In this document: positions 1 to 12,300 of the stretch, piece by piece | How the letters are laid out: the number at the start of each line of letters is the position of its first letter | Position numbering within the stretch: the stretch's first letter is position 1 | Assembly: GCF_030247195.1 (NCBI RefSeq) | Contig: NC_080671.1 | Coordinates: 12,539,343-12,603,342, forward strand | Direction: 5' to 3' | Source of the DNA: Topomyia yanbarensis | Taxonomy: Eukaryota; Arthropoda; Insecta; Diptera; Culicidae | Length of the DNA: 64,000 bases | The notes under the pieces: generated by a model | The model's database searches: none | What the model was told of the DNA's origin: nothing | The model's input: the letters and a program-made list of their open reading frames with translations, nothing else | Position numbers and translations under genes: made by a program

Positions 1-570
1 TGATCGGGTAACGCGACGTGCGCATATCTCAAGGTACTAGACAAGAAATTAAGGGTCGAAGTCATAAGATGATACATTCTGGTATTCCCAAATACAAAGT
101 GGGGCTGCTGGCATTGGTTGACATTTGCTTTATACGCCTTAATCATTTGTTAAAAATTTAATTAAAATACACGTCTTCTTGTTTGACAAAACTTTTGAAC
201 GTAACTAGTTTCAAGAAAAAAGGAATATACGATCCACTTTGATCTAGTATTGTTTTAATTTGTCTAATTATTCTCTTACGCAGTTTAATAACGCAAACAA
301 GTTTAGGTGTGCTCTTTTTCAATGAAAACCCCCTCTTTTTTTATTTTGTTTCCCAGCTTCAGATGACCGGTAGAAGTGACAATCATTTAACTTCAATCAT
401 TTTATAATACAGCCTGAAATAATCACAACCATTAGGTCAATGCACAATATTGACTATACATTTGCACTAATATAGCATCACAACCCCATTTCAGCATTTA
501 CAATGCAATCAAGCTCCATATTAGCATCGTCAATGCATACTGCATAGAACACAAGCAAATGCATAGAACA
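1..570. other. Unassigned AT-rich DNA
   Basis: No gene, structured repeat or RNA gene is recognised here. Short open frames on the minus strand run into the family X repeat that follows and have no recognisable domain. Confidence 0.4.
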
Positions 571-924
571 CATGCGAATATGCGAAAGGCAAACGATTTG
601 AATATAGAATTTATACACGCGAAGTTACATATACGTTGACACACGCGACATACAAACGCACGAGGGATCGAACACGTTAACATACAAATGCTCGAGCCCT
701 TCGCGATGACACAAGCGATTGCGAGGCCCCTGCACCCACACATACCTGAACCGTACAATGAAAATCACATCCAGAATCACGGCCCGCTACAATTGGCCTA
801 AAGCAGTGTTTTATTGGGTGCCATTGCCTGTCTCGTTTGCAAATTGTAGTATGTGATTCTGACGGGGAACCGTTCCGAGAACCTAGCTCTACAGCTCCAG
901 TAGGATAACTCTCGAAAAAAAATA
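571..924 (+). repeat. Dispersed repeat family X, truncated copy (3' part)
   Basis: This stretch matches 51095-51415 closely: the phrases AATATAGAATTTATACACG, TCGAACACGTTAACATACAA, GCTCGAGCCCTTCGCGAT and CACGGCCCGCTACAATTGG occur in the same order in both. The 3' terminal block, about 150 bp ending in an A-rich run after GATAACTCTCG, is shared with copies ending near 7740 and 51415. The 5' part is missing. I do not recognise a coding function. It is an interspersed repeat of unknown class, defined here only by comparison inside the window. Confidence 0.7.
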
Positions 925-1040
925 TTTCAGATCTGGCAAAAGTCGAATGTAGCTGAGGAAATTCTTTATCCAGTTCTATCATTTTCTCATTTTTTAATGT
1001 TTTGCGACATAGTCTGGTCTGACTTGACACTGACCAATTG
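925..1040 (+). repeat. Repeat family Y, first copy
   Basis: This block of about 110 bp, starting near ATCTGGCAAAAGTCGAATGT and ending near ACTGACCAATTGTGTGG, matches the reverse complement of 18381-18500. It lies directly after the end of a family X copy, so it could be a neighbouring insertion. The class is unknown. Confidence 0.55.
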
Positions 1041-4000
1041 TGTGGAAACCAATCCCGCGAAGGTTGAAATATTTACTACAATACATACAATCACAATTCT
1101 AAACATATCATATTTACATTTCATATAAGGCTGATAAAATCGGGGGCAGATAATATCGGGTCTTCAATATAAAGATATGTGCTGTCTCTTTTTTCTCACA
1201 CACGCTTAGATATTTTCAAAAATTCTTTTGACATCCGATATTAAAAAAAAACTTTGTCTGGTATCATACAAACTGTATGCAACCTTCTAGAAAGCTGTTC
1301 ATAATAAAAAACGGCCTTAAGTTTTGAGGTGTGTGGCGTAACCGTAAGATTTTTAGTGAATTTTGAGTTACATGTCACTACAATGACTTGAAAACTCTTG
1401 TGAATGAACTACAGCTATTAGAAAAAGTTCATGTTTGGCACATAATTTGTAGAGCCAAAAAAGGTCAAAATTGTTGCGTCTAATGAATATACCGATTATA
1501 CTGTCACATAGATTAAGATTTTTATACATAACCAGGTTATAACAATATTCACACTGTTGCACAGATGTTGACGGTTTATCAATATTAGCTAAATAATCAA
1601 AAAACGGGTAAGCTAATTTCCAAGATATCTTATCGCACCATGTTCCATCACAAACTGATTATAAATATTGCCGCCTAGTTAATCTTTTCAGTGCGCACAC
1701 AATAATCCCCTCGTATATCAACAGTTCGGCAAGTGCAACGAACGCAAAAAAAATCACCCCACTAATTGCAATCATCCGGCAATTTGCAATCAAACAACAA
1801 TGTTTCTGCAATGCATTCGCTTCTTCGACCATTCCTCGGGATTACTGTGCCTGCGATGATCTGTCGTTTTTCGGCGGCGATGTACAGCTCTGCATGATCG
1901 AGACGTGAACCACTAATGGTGCAAATTCCGTCTAGTGGAACCGATTAATCATCGACTCGGGAATTCTTGGCACGTTCAATTGGCCGCGTTTCGCGATCGG
2001 CACGCTGCACCCTTGCCGAAAGGATGCCCCGCTGGTTGCGGTACTGTTGATGTGCGGTTACAAAAGTGCGTGCAAAGAGTGCATGTTACGCGAAATTCTC
2101 CGAGAAGGAGAGCGACTCATCGTTGTATGTACGTAATAGTAGTGAATGATAGTGGTAAGCGAAACGGAGAACAATTAGAGGTCCATAAGTGGTGGAAAAT
2201 AGACATAAGGCACATCAAAAGAGCGATTACTTTAGCTAATTTAGCAGAACGATAACATCAACGAAACCGGGCTACCGACACCGCCTTGGTCGACCGAAGC
2301 AAGTTGCGATCAGCTGCGAAGGATAGGAGGCATCATTTCTGATGTGATGGTGGCGGGAGTTCGTTGGCCTCATCGACGACGACCGCGATGCAAGTTCCAT
2401 CTAGCTTCACTAACAATCGCATCGGGCGAGCTGCTGACTGTAACTCGCCACATCGTCGACCATACCCATAAATGGAACGCTGATGAATGGGTAGCCATAA
2501 AGTCTAGCGCTAGACTCGGTGTCGGCTATTTTCCTTTCACTAGTCTGTGCATAGAGAAATTCGCAGTTCTCTGGATATCGGGCATCGCGCGAACAAAAGC
2601 CCGCAAGCAGAATTGGGTCTCATTAATCAGCTAGAGTGCGATAAATTTTCGAAAAGTAGCCATCAATTGTTTGAGGTTTTCGAATCCTTCTTGTATGGAC
2701 GTTGGATTATATTGCTGGCCGGTAGTGAACCATCGACATTGTTATATTGCAGATTATGAGAACCACAAATGTCAAAAGATGTTGAATTATATCATTACAG
2801 CATCCTCTTAGAGATGATGATTGTATAACGAGACAGAAACATATCTCAAATCTTCAACCCAATGCAACTACGCTCAAATCTCAACCAACTCCCTACAATT
2901 TGCATCCCAAATTTCACTTTCATCCCGAATCACAACCCCCCGACAGCACCGACCGAAATTTCACGAGCCTTTACCAGACCCTATCTGACGCCCATCAACA
3001 GACATCACGAATGTGTATGAAATATATGCCTCAACTAGGACCCGTCGGCAGCACGGTTGCCTCGCTACATACCAGCGGAGGCGGGGTCCGTTATGACTCG
3101 GATGATTCTGTAATTCCCGGTGCGATGCAATGCAAAGAGAAGATGATCGTTATGAGTGTGCAGCAGCGGTTCGAAGCACACCAGATAGCCGCAAGCTTTA
3201 TGCGCGATAGATGCCGTTGACGACGGATATCCATCAATTCACTGCGCTCCCAAAAGAGCTTTCTACTGATTGAAGCTAAAAGTGTCTTCTTTCTCGTGGC
3301 ATGCGGTCGTTTGGTTGGTTATAGAATATTTTTGCATTTAAACATGTTTAATGAATAAAAAGATTTTTTTTCGTCAAAAGTTGGTATTGAAAGCTGTTTA
3401 CAATTGACAAGAAATGAGTTTCCTCTCGAAACGCTCGATCCGTGAAGACGCTATGATCAGTATACGGTCACGGTTTATATTTGAAATATAAATAAATACC
3501 AACATCTAGCTGCACCACAGTAGCAAGTCGACCGTAACTCTTCATGTACAATGCTGTTTTTCTATATCAAAGTAACGCTTCATTCCCTCGTCTCATTACT
3601 GCAGACTACGATGCCCTCGGGGCCTTAAGAGCCGTACATTCAAGTCTTTCTCCGGTATTATCCTCCCTTCCTGGTGCGTCGTATCGTATGTAGAACCCGG
3701 TTGTTTCAAAATTGTAAGAGGGAGAGTTTAATTTCCTTGAAGCGTGTTTCAGTTCGAACATTTTAAGCCTAATGCGATAACTATTGGAAACGATATAAAT
3801 CGATTTTATTTTAATTTAATATATTCATTTGCAATAATGTTGCCAATGCTCCCAATGCAGATTCTCAAGATAATTGAACTAAGATGTTGGTTTTACAATC
3901 ATATATGCTTATGAAATTAACTGTATGAACTGTATATTTATCTCATAACGAAGAATTGAACTGCAGTTGCAAACGTAATGGATTATTTTTCCATATAATA

Positions 4001-4055
4001 GCTTCTGCCGATTTTCATTCGTAAATCTCCGTTTACGGTGTCAACTAAGTCCATA
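1041..4055. other. Unassigned region with a GC-richer island
   Basis: Most of this stretch is AT-rich and featureless. A GC-richer island at about 1900-2640 and another at 2900-3230 carry open frames on the plus strand (1935-2255, 2344-2634, 2900-3220). Their predicted proteins have no domain, signal peptide or repeat that I recognise and they do not join into one reading frame. They could be fragments of an old transposon, exons that cannot be read without transcript data, or chance frames. I do not call a gene. Confidence 0.35.
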
Positions 4056-5261
4056 TTATATTGTACATAATTGTAGCTTTTCATATTGACCTCTCATAGA
4101 AAGTTGCTTTAAGATATACGTCTCAATAGTGGTACACCAAGGCCGAGAGGGTTTATTTGGCCTTTTTATGATGCATGCTTTTTCCTATTCTCACTAGCTA
4201 GTGTTTGTACTATTTCAATACTGTTTGGAATACAGGTCGGACTCGATTATCCGGGGATTCGATTATCCGTGATTCGATTATCCGGGGAAAATGATTCGAT
4301 TATCCGGGTGTTTTGAAAAAATATCAAATTTCAACTATGATGTCTTATTATAGTGCTAATTCGATTATTGCAGTCAATAGAACATTTTTTCGGGCAATTG
4401 GGGGGTCTAGAATTAACCTCTCAAATTTTTACCTTCCTCAAAAATAGCTTATATTCGAGTTATTCCGCGCAAATTAACCTAAACAAACCAAAACTTGAAA
4501 TCGACCTTCATGGCTTGGAACCAGTTTTGAAGAAAATGTTCATTTAGAGTCAATATATCATAACCTAAATTGTTGTGTCGTTTGAACAGCCCCTCAGTCC
4601 ATGGAAACACTCTTAATTTTAACAAATTGCTTAAAAAATTGTTTTTCTTCGGATTATATCTCTGGTACTGTTTGCATTAGAATCAATCAGCGAGATAATT
4701 TTTTGAAAGATTTGTTTAAGGAATCCAAAAAAAATAAAAGTTTTTAACGCCAGTATTGCCAAATATGTAACTTTTTAATTTTACACTAAAGGTACATTTT
4801 TCTCGTGATACACATATCAGTTACTGCAGGCCACATAAAATGTCATTATACCTACATTGCTTAGTTGGTTTCTGGCTATCTCTTGGGATAATGATGACAT
4901 GCTTCTCAGGATTCTGTTTGGATGCTTTCCAGGATTCTGATCCAAATTTTCTTAGCATCCCAATGGAATCTATTTCAGATTTTCGATTGAATTTTTATCC
5001 GTATTTCTACGGTTTTATCTCTGGATTTTGATCCAGGATTCTAGAGAAAAGCTTCTTAAATGTCTGATGGAATCCGTCTCAAGATAGAATTCCACTGAAG
5101 ATTATGATTTATTCCAGATACTGATAGAATCATGGTCCTATTTTTATTGAAATCCGGTGTAAATATCCAGCTCTGAGTTCCAGTGGACTTTGACACTATA
5201 TTGCTCTTCTCCTATTATCCCCTTCAACAATTGATTCCTGCTCGGAATTCCAATGGTATCT

Positions 5262-5797
5262 TTAACCCCCTCATGCCCTCTTGTTGGTAAACAACCACAT
5301 TACTAAATGACTTTTGGTTTACACAATGACAAGTAAGGCTAATAAAATCGACTAAGATCTTTCATTTGAGCATTAAAAGCTATAAATATCAGTAGAACAG
5401 AAGTTATTACAATTAATCGGATTAGCTTCCGCTGAAGCAGTGCTGCCAGGGATAGTTTCTGTTAATGATTAAAAGGAAATTTTGGAATATTTTCTTAGCC
5501 TGGCAGTATTGTTGAAAACTGCTAAAACTTTCTAATTTAGATTTCCCTCGATTACCTTTTTCATGCAATAGGACTAGATCGGAAGATAAATATTGAGCAG
5601 CTTCTAGCACTGAAAAAGAAGCACCTCGCTTTATTAAACCAGGTTTTTCGTGTTTCTTGATGCCAAAAGTTCTAAGGAAAAATAGTTTTGGGACCCCATA
5701 TGCGGTAGAAAAACGTTGGTCTAGAAGTGGTAAACTAGATTCTGACAAGAAACTGTCACTGCGCAACACGCACTCTTCTAACTAGAATGAGGGTTAA
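5262..5797 (-). mobile_element. piggyBac-type MITE, copy 1, nested in the pogo-like element
   Basis: Both ends carry TTAA (5262-5265 and 5794-5797) followed inward by CCC-rich sequence ending in a TCAT(G) motif. Its reverse complement matches 61207-61733 along most of its length, including CTGGCAGCACTGCTYC and CAAGAAACACGAAAA. TTAA target sites and CCY-starting ends are the hallmark of piggyBac-family transposition. The 115-residue minus-strand open frame at 5422-5769 lies wholly inside the MITE and does not resemble a transposase; I treat it as chance. Confidence 0.75.
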
Positions 5798-5929
5798 AAG
5801 ACATGTTAGTTATGATATGTAACACCATCACGTAAATTAAACTGGTGCCAAGAAACAGACGACCCCCAGTTTACTTACTAACTTTATTTTTTCTGGTATT
5901 CGAGTAATCGAATCATTTACCTTGCAAAA

Positions 5930-5961
5930 TCAAAGCCCCGTGTAATCGAGTTTGACCTGTA
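5930..5961. repeat. Second, diverged end-like sequence inside the pogo-like element
   Basis: The sequence CCCCGTGTAATCGAG followed by TTTGACCTG and TA (5936-5961) is a diverged version of the outer right end at 6300-6324. Just upstream, ATTCGAGTAATCGAATCA (5899-5916) resembles the subterminal motif. This could be the right end of an older related element, with its left end lost or unrecognisable. Confidence 0.6.
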
Positions 5962-6067
5962 TTGCAAAAGACACACCTTATTAAAAAGTTTATCTTGGGA
6001 TTCTTACACAAATAGCTATAAACAACTGATACATACCGTTAACTCGTTACCAATATGAAAAATAAAT

Positions 6068-6134
6068 GAAAACCAACTGAAAAATACATCCTGAAAACCA
6101 ACTGAAAATTACGTCCTGAAAGTCTGAAAAATCG
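6068..6134. repeat. 25-bp tandem repeat, about 2.6 copies
   Basis: The unit GAAAACCAACTGAAAAATAC plus five bases occurs at 6068-6092 and 6093-6117 with two differences, followed by a partial third copy. It lies inside the pogo-like element, close to its right end. Confidence 0.75.
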
Positions 6135-6721
6135 ACTAGGGCCAAAATAGGTACATTTACATTTACCATAATATTTATCCTGACCATTTTATTTCCAATT
6201 TCTCCACGAACGAAGCTTAAATTCATAAAACAACGCAAAAGAAGTTTGATTCGATTATCCGGGTGATTCGATTATCCGGGGTGAGATTTTTTTGAAATCC
6301 CCGGATAATCGAGTCCGACCTGTATTAATATTCTTTTTTCAGGTGCGGTTTTTGCTTTTCTCATCGTTCATTTCAATTATTTTTTGCCGATCTCTCTCGT
6401 CTATATAAACATTACTGAATGTACCTCTAATTATTATGTTGTATCATCCTTCACTATTTTTTTCTCGGTAACACTCAAAAGCACACGGGAATATGCAAAC
6501 AATAACATACAAATACTCGAGTATTGGCGATAATACAAATACGATCGTAAACGTGATCAATTACGCATATCTACGCCCATGATCTCAAATCATAAAATCC
6601 TCCCGATAAGTTATAAACGCGCTCTCAAGCGCCAACATACGATCGTCCGCTCTCACGAAATCATAGATTGCACTTGTCCGGGAGCTCTTACTCCAAAATA
6701 CGGAACTTATACACACTAGAT

Positions 6722-6954
6722 CAGCGATTCTTAACCTTTTTCGTACCACGGAACCTTTCGAAATCACCCCGGGTTGCTGCCGACTCCCACGGTTTAACAT
6801 AGATGTTGTGTGCCATCAATACACTATTTTTACCATATTCCGAAAAAAAAACTTGAAATTGCAATGTCCGTCCGGACAAGATATTCTTCGCGGACCCCCA
6901 GAAACTACATCACGACCCCCTAGGACTCCGCGGACCCCAGGTTGAGCATCGCTG
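6722..6954. mobile_element. hAT-type MITE, 233 bp, inside family X
   Basis: The left end starts CAGCGATTCTTAACCT and the right end, read from the other strand, starts CAGCGATGCTCAACCT. The flanking octamers are CACTAGAT (6714-6721) and CACTAGTT (6955-6962), an 8-bp target duplication with one difference, as expected for hAT transposases. The interior phrase CGTACCACGGAACC is typical of a widespread hAT MITE style. The related X copy at about 26765-26790 has an uninterrupted ACACTAGACAACAAG, which serves as the empty site. Confidence 0.85.
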
Positions 6955-7745
6955 CACTAGTTAACAAGTTTTTGACGCCATAACTGAGGACTTTATTGAA
7001 GACGGGGTTCTCTGAACGACGGCTCATGCGAACATTCGAAAGCCGACGCGGATATGCAAACTACTACACGGTTACGGAATCAACGAAAAAATTAAATCAA
7101 ACACGCAAAGTTCACACATTAGCACCCGCATAACAACATCCAGGCGATCAGACACGTTAGTCTAAAACCGCTTGTGCGCTTCGCGATAAAATAACTCTGG
7201 GCACGCATACAAACATGCAGGCGCAATCATCCGCACATACACCTACACCCGCGATCTCACATACATCAAACGCTCCGGTGATCAAGGCAATATGTTAGCA
7301 CATACGAATTCATTACCGCTGTCTAAAGTGCGATTATATTAACGCCCGTTCCCACATATACAAACACACCGTTATACAAACGAATTTAAACACGCGGAGT
7401 TACATACACGCTACACACAATCAAACTCGTTAACATCCAAACGCTCGAGCTCTGCGCGATATAACAACATTGGTCACAAACGCATACATGCAATTGTGAT
7501 CATTCACACAAACCAACATCTATACACGCCAAGTTACACGTACAAACGCTCCGATGGCTTAGTGAACGCTATAGCACTTATAATCTGATTACCGCCACTT
7601 CAAGCGTGAACAAATAAACGTGTTTTTGTGGGTAACATTTCCCGTCTCGTTTGCAATTGTAGTTAGTGATTCTGACAGGAAGCCCTTCCGAAAACCTAAC
7701 TCTACAGCTCCAGTAGGACAACTAAAAAGAGTTATTTTTTTCAAA

Positions 7746-9015
7746 AAAAAAAAGCGTGAGTGTGTTTGCATGGCACTACTAACAATGTTGTTCGATAACC
7801 GTCCTTTATACAGCGCAACTATCTGAGACAGTTACAAGGAATTGATCCTTCTTTACGCAAAAAATTTAACACTGAAGACTCGAAAATAATAAATGTTTAA
7901 ACGAAATTAAGTTACATCTGGTATTGTAAGAGCTGACCAGAAGATGAAAAATCCCACAAAACAACAGATGTGTTATGGCAAATCTGCTAGAAAAATATTT
8001 CAAAAAAAAATGAGATTTAAAGTCACGTATTTGCTTCATTTGTAAGTGGGTTGTCCAGAGAAAAAAAAAAAAAAGCAAACTGAACAAAATCAATATAGTT
8101 TCGAAATATACAAATGCCTACAACCTTTTGAAAAGGGCTAATAGTATTTGTAAACAAACTTTTGTTTTGATTTTTTCTCTTAATTTGTTATAATTACAGC
8201 AGAGAAAACATTTACAGTTGCTACTATACAGGGCAAAGATGCTGGTTAAAATCTATTTTTCACGAAATTCATCTTTGTAGTGGAATAGTGAGCGAAATAA
8301 GTTTGTGTACAAAAATCTCTTTAGCCCTTTTGAAGAATTGATATTGAATTGTTTGAAATACGCAGACTGTGAGCGTGGGACTTCTATCCACCTAAAAGGG
8401 CGATTTTTTTAGGTAGGTCCGAATAACCCGCTGTTCCCCTATAACTAGTGCGCCCACTGAAAATGACAATAATCCTCAATCCTCCATATCTCTTTTTCTA
8501 GACTGTTCTTGTTTATTTTTTTATTTTTATGGGACTCTCGTGTATCCGAGGTTTAACGACTTCCTGCACAACTGGCACGTATGGGTCTGCCCTGGGTGTG
8601 TAAGCGGCGATGTATGGTCATATGGGTGGTTGATTTCTTTGAGATGGTTATGTATGAAGGAATTGACTTAATTGAACTTGTTCCTGCTAAACGAACTCTA
8701 TTAGGAACACCTGGAAAAGTTTCCCCAAGTATCATTTGGCCTGTGTTAAGCCAAAGACGACCAAACGCCATTGGGTGGTACCTGACTAAAAATCGCTATA
8801 GCATCCAATGTAGCACTAGAAACACCTGCATTAATTTATTTCTGAGAATTCAAATAGTAATCGAAAGCAAACGGGAACCCTTAAACTTTCTATGGTAATA
8901 GTAAATTATCGAAAAATGAGTTTTGGCATTAAAAATACCAGAAAAAATATGGCGCTTAGTTCGGTTTGGCTTAACGCAGGTCATTTGTAACAGAGCCCGC
9001 TTCCCCGTGGCTTCG
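7746..9015. other. Unassigned AT-rich DNA
   Basis: No gene is recognised. Open frames at 8553-8771 and 8581-8898 overlap on opposite strands and have no recognisable motif. A short stretch at about 8952-8985 (CTTAGTTCGGTTTGGCTTAA) faintly resembles the family Y motif at 18559-18590. Confidence 0.35.
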
Positions 9016-9019
9016 CTAG

Positions 9020-9300
9020 TATCTTTTAATCACACCGGGCCGTCAAGGGTATGCCGAGCCAAATCATGTACGCGTACCTCTTCAGAGCCATCTTCTGTAG
9101 AGACGGAAAGATGTTGACGGTGTTGTGCTTCACGTTGTTCGCAAAAACGAACTGCTTTGGCACTTTTTTGAATTTGTTCAACTCCCCGAATGGCTGAATT
9201 ATATGTACTGCTTGTGTAGTGGACAGCGGCAAAGCGGTACCTGAGAATTGACTTCATCACTGATATCGAGATCGGAAGCTCTCTTGAGCCATATGTAATG
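9020..9300 (-). pseudogene. Non-LTR retrotransposon ORF1 (gag-like) fragment A
   Basis: The minus strand encodes, in one frame, a segment ending STEDGSEEVRVHDLARHT. The same position in the two related fragments at 41.5-43 kb reads as a basic RNA-binding type ORF1 with a similar alternation of charged and hydrophobic residues; the EVRVHDLA-x-x-T signature corresponds to KEIWHYALAR in fragment C. I recall this signature from mosquito LOA/I-type ORF1 proteins, but that recollection could not be checked. There is no start, no zinc knuckle and no intact frame, so this is a dead, truncated piece. Confidence 0.45.
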
Positions 9301-9380
9301 CTCTCTCGTGGTGGCTTACAAACGGGTACAAAAAGTGATTCGCAACCGGAAATAACGACATTTTGCCAAAGACATCCCAT

Positions 9381-12300
9381 TTTTCTTTCTCTTAATGATT
9401 ATACAAAAATCTTTTTTGCACAATAAACTACACTTTTAATACTTAGTTTACGCATGTTTTACCTCACCGTCTTCGATGGTTCTATAGGGAAAAATCAATA
9501 GTTTATGTTAAGAAGTGATGCTGTTCAAAGTTTCACAGCGCTAGCGAAACGAAGGCGCCAAAAATTTCGGGTGACCCACAACCGGAACGTTTCCCTTCTA
9601 TTTTCTGACTATTTGTAGTTCTACTGAAACTGAGTTTCTAATAATTCCCTTAGTTACTTGATCCTCCAACTTCTAAACTTCTGATCTTAGTTCTCGATTT
9701 TTTTTTAATTTTAGGGTAGAACGGCAATTTCAAAATAGTATCATAAATTACATAGATTCTGCTTCTAATTTGAGTTCTCGCCAAATTCCTAATTTATCAT
9801 TTTATTTCAATAAATCAAATCCTAGGATTCTTGTATCTGCTGTTATGGTCATGTGGAAAACCGAGTTATGCTTGGTTGAATCGAATGGAATGTTTGTAAT
9901 AGGGTGTAGAACCCACTTTTTCCCTATCCCTATTGGGTACAACACGAGGTTGAAGAACTGGTTCGGCATGGAGGTGCACAGAAGTGGCAGACGAGACGAG
10001 TCAAACGTTTGCAGCGACTTCACGTCAGAGCAGGTAACGATTTGCATGAGCCGTGGAATGTGGATACGAAGAATAGGTACTCGTGGAGGCAAAGGAAAAT
10101 TTAACCAGAAACGTTTGCAACACACATTTTACGAAAGTTTTACAAGAAGATCAACAACATGCGAAAGAAGGTGCCCAGCCACGAGTCATGATAGATAAAC
10201 GCGAAGATAATTTGTTTAAAGATACACACTGCTAAGTGGGAGGAACACAGTACAAATAGAAAAATGGTGGATGATAATGAATGGCCGATAGGAAGGACAG
10301 AATTCAGCGTAAATTCCTAAATGTCGGAAGTGACCGGCTGCACGAAGCAATCAACTGAGTGATCGAGTTGATCTAACACAAATTATGTCCACACATGTTC
10401 ATACAAATAAAGCAGGGCCGGGGCGGGGCTCTTAAAAATTTAAAAAAAGTGCGGTCGACTCAGTTTTAACGCAAGATAAAATTTTACTTGAAGATCTATC
10501 TGAGTTGATTCACTTGTAATATAACGTTACGCTCAAATCGAAATCAGTATCATCGAACGTGTTTCCGACATCCTGCATATGTACTATTCTCGATAAATTT
10601 ATGATTATGGCTTATAAGCCAACTATTAAAATTGTTTGAGAGGGAATTCTGCTTTCGTATCGTTTTATCACATCCCGATGCACTCCAGCAAGCAGAAGAG
10701 ATCAAGTAAGCTGTTTACACTAAGGCTAGCGGAAACAAATGGTACATGGAGTCTCTGTATAAAAAATCTGATGCGTTTGAGTTTTATTCTAATAATGAAT
10801 GACATGTGCTAATTTTTTGCTAAGGCGTTCCAAAATAATCGGTAATTCTCTCTTCTGTAGCTTTACTTAATGAATGACAGTAACTATCACATTTCCAAAT
10901 TTTCGAGTCAAAAATTCCAAATCACCTTTTTTTTGGTTTTCATTTAAATACAACCGTCAACGTCAATAACCGAACTTAGTCTATCGAATTACAGCTGCAG
11001 TCGTTCGAATCTGAATCGTTTATGGCCTGCCGAGCTTGCTTTATATATTAACCCTAGGTCAAGCTATTGAAGCGAATGCAATTTGAAGCGCATACAATTT
11101 GCATGTGCAAAACCGCAGTATGAAATGCAGGTAGATGTGCATAGCAAACTGGAACCTGATTTCACCTGACTGTAGGGGTACTCGAACTCACCGCCTGTGC
11201 CAGTAGGGCTTCGATATGCCTTGGAAGGTATTGGTTAATAAAAGTCAGTCATTCGAATGGAAACTGGGTTAACGGATGTGCATCGAGTTGTTTGCTTGTA
11301 GTTCCTTTGATAAAAGAGTACATTTTATAGAAGTAATTTTATTGCCGCCTTAAGTTGCTTTGAGAATAGGAAAATTCCCTCCAGGCATTTTTCTTTTCAG
11401 TATAGTAATAAAATTAGTTCAGTTCTCCATATACAAAAAGTTTTGTATCGGAAAACCATTTGGATTTTCCCGGATTACACCATTACTCATTCCAGCAAAC
11501 TAGTTTACGAGCAGTTGATTCAATAACACTCCCGATCGTACGTACAGCCGAGATACACATGACTTGAATTAAAATTAGAAAAGGTGTCCGCACGTCGGCA
11601 GCCCTCGTGCCCAACTGCTCCCAATATAAAGATGCTCCGAGGCACTCAGTTCGGTGATGTATTTGCGAAAGCGCAGTTGAAAACAAACAACCGCCCCGGG
11701 GGAAATTGATATCCATTCGATGTGCGTGTTCTTACCAATTTACGATCGATTCAAAAATAAACAAAACTTTCTTGTCGGCGCCCACGTCGAAAATTTTCTC
11801 GTCGCGTTTGCAACCATTATTACCAAAACACCGTATCATTTGGCGCGTCAGCAAAGCGAAAGCAGCTGATTTTCGTTTTCCGAGTTTTCTTATTGAATGT
11901 CATCAACGACGCCGTGAAAAAGAAACACTCAACTCTTGTACAACAAGTCTGGTGTATTGTCGAATTGGACATTCGCTTCCGGAGATATGGTCAATTAAAA
12001 CTGTTTATGCTTCGTTCACGGTGAGCACCTTTCTACCTAAGACCACACCCAGCTGACCTGCGAAGAGCCGGATAAATAATCTCAGCGTGAGCTTGCTTGA
12101 TGTGTCCGTGTACGAAAGTTGATTATGAAACCGCAGTGTTCAACTCGTCGAGGTGATGAGGGGGCAAATCTGTTAAATATTTAGTTCAACCTGTATGCTT
12201 GGTGTCAGAGCAAATAGCCAGGTAGATATTGCTACTCACTTTCGTAATGCTCATCCAGTGTAACAGGTGCATGAACGGTAGAAATGGACAAAGCTAAGCT

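Larger units (their letters stand above)
4233..6322. mobile_element. pogo/Tigger-like non-autonomous DNA element, 2090 bp
   Basis: The ends are perfect inverted repeats of 27 bp, starting CAGGTCGGACTCGATTATCC at the left and mirrored at the right. Both ends are flanked by TA (4231-4232 and 6323-6324), the duplication made by Tc1/mariner/pogo transposases. Inside each end the phrase GATTCGATTATCCGGG is repeated two or three times (4256-4310 and 6249-6280), which looks like subterminal transposase-binding sites. No transposase frame is visible; the interior is AT-rich and holds a nested MITE, a 25-bp tandem repeat and a second internal end-like sequence. The homologous X copy at 26270-26290 keeps the uninterrupted target site, which confirms the boundaries. 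The pogo assignment is inferred from TA target and end style; another Tc1/mariner lineage is possible. Confidence 0.85.
4060..7745 (+). repeat. Family X repeat, long copy split by later insertions
   Basis: The left part (about 4060-4232) matches 26075-26280 (shared phrase AATTGTAGCTTTTCATATTG), and after the pogo-like insertion the match resumes at 6325 (shared TTTCTCATC and CATTTCAATT). The middle (6480-7580) is rich in short phrases such as AACGCTCGAG, CTCGCATACAT and CTTCGCGAT. The end at about 7600-7740 is the conserved terminal block also seen at 780-920 and 51290-51415. All copies in the window lie in the same orientation. No open frame of transposase or reverse transcriptase type is visible, so this is a non-autonomous or uncharacterised repeat. 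Confidence 0.65.

Noticed and set aside
5422..5769. 115-codon minus-strand frame as a possible transposase
   Set aside because: It falls entirely inside a piggyBac-type MITE whose other copies do not keep the frame, and shows no catalytic motif.
6325..6345. Splice acceptor plus donor at TTCTTTTTTCAGGTGCGG
   Set aside because: The donor half (GTGCGG) is poor and the sequence lies in a dispersed repeat, so it was not counted among ratchet-type sites.
11625..11655. TATA box plus initiator promoter
   Set aside because: TATAAA to TCAGTT spacing is about 22 bases, shorter than the usual distance of about 30, and no supported transcript lies downstream.
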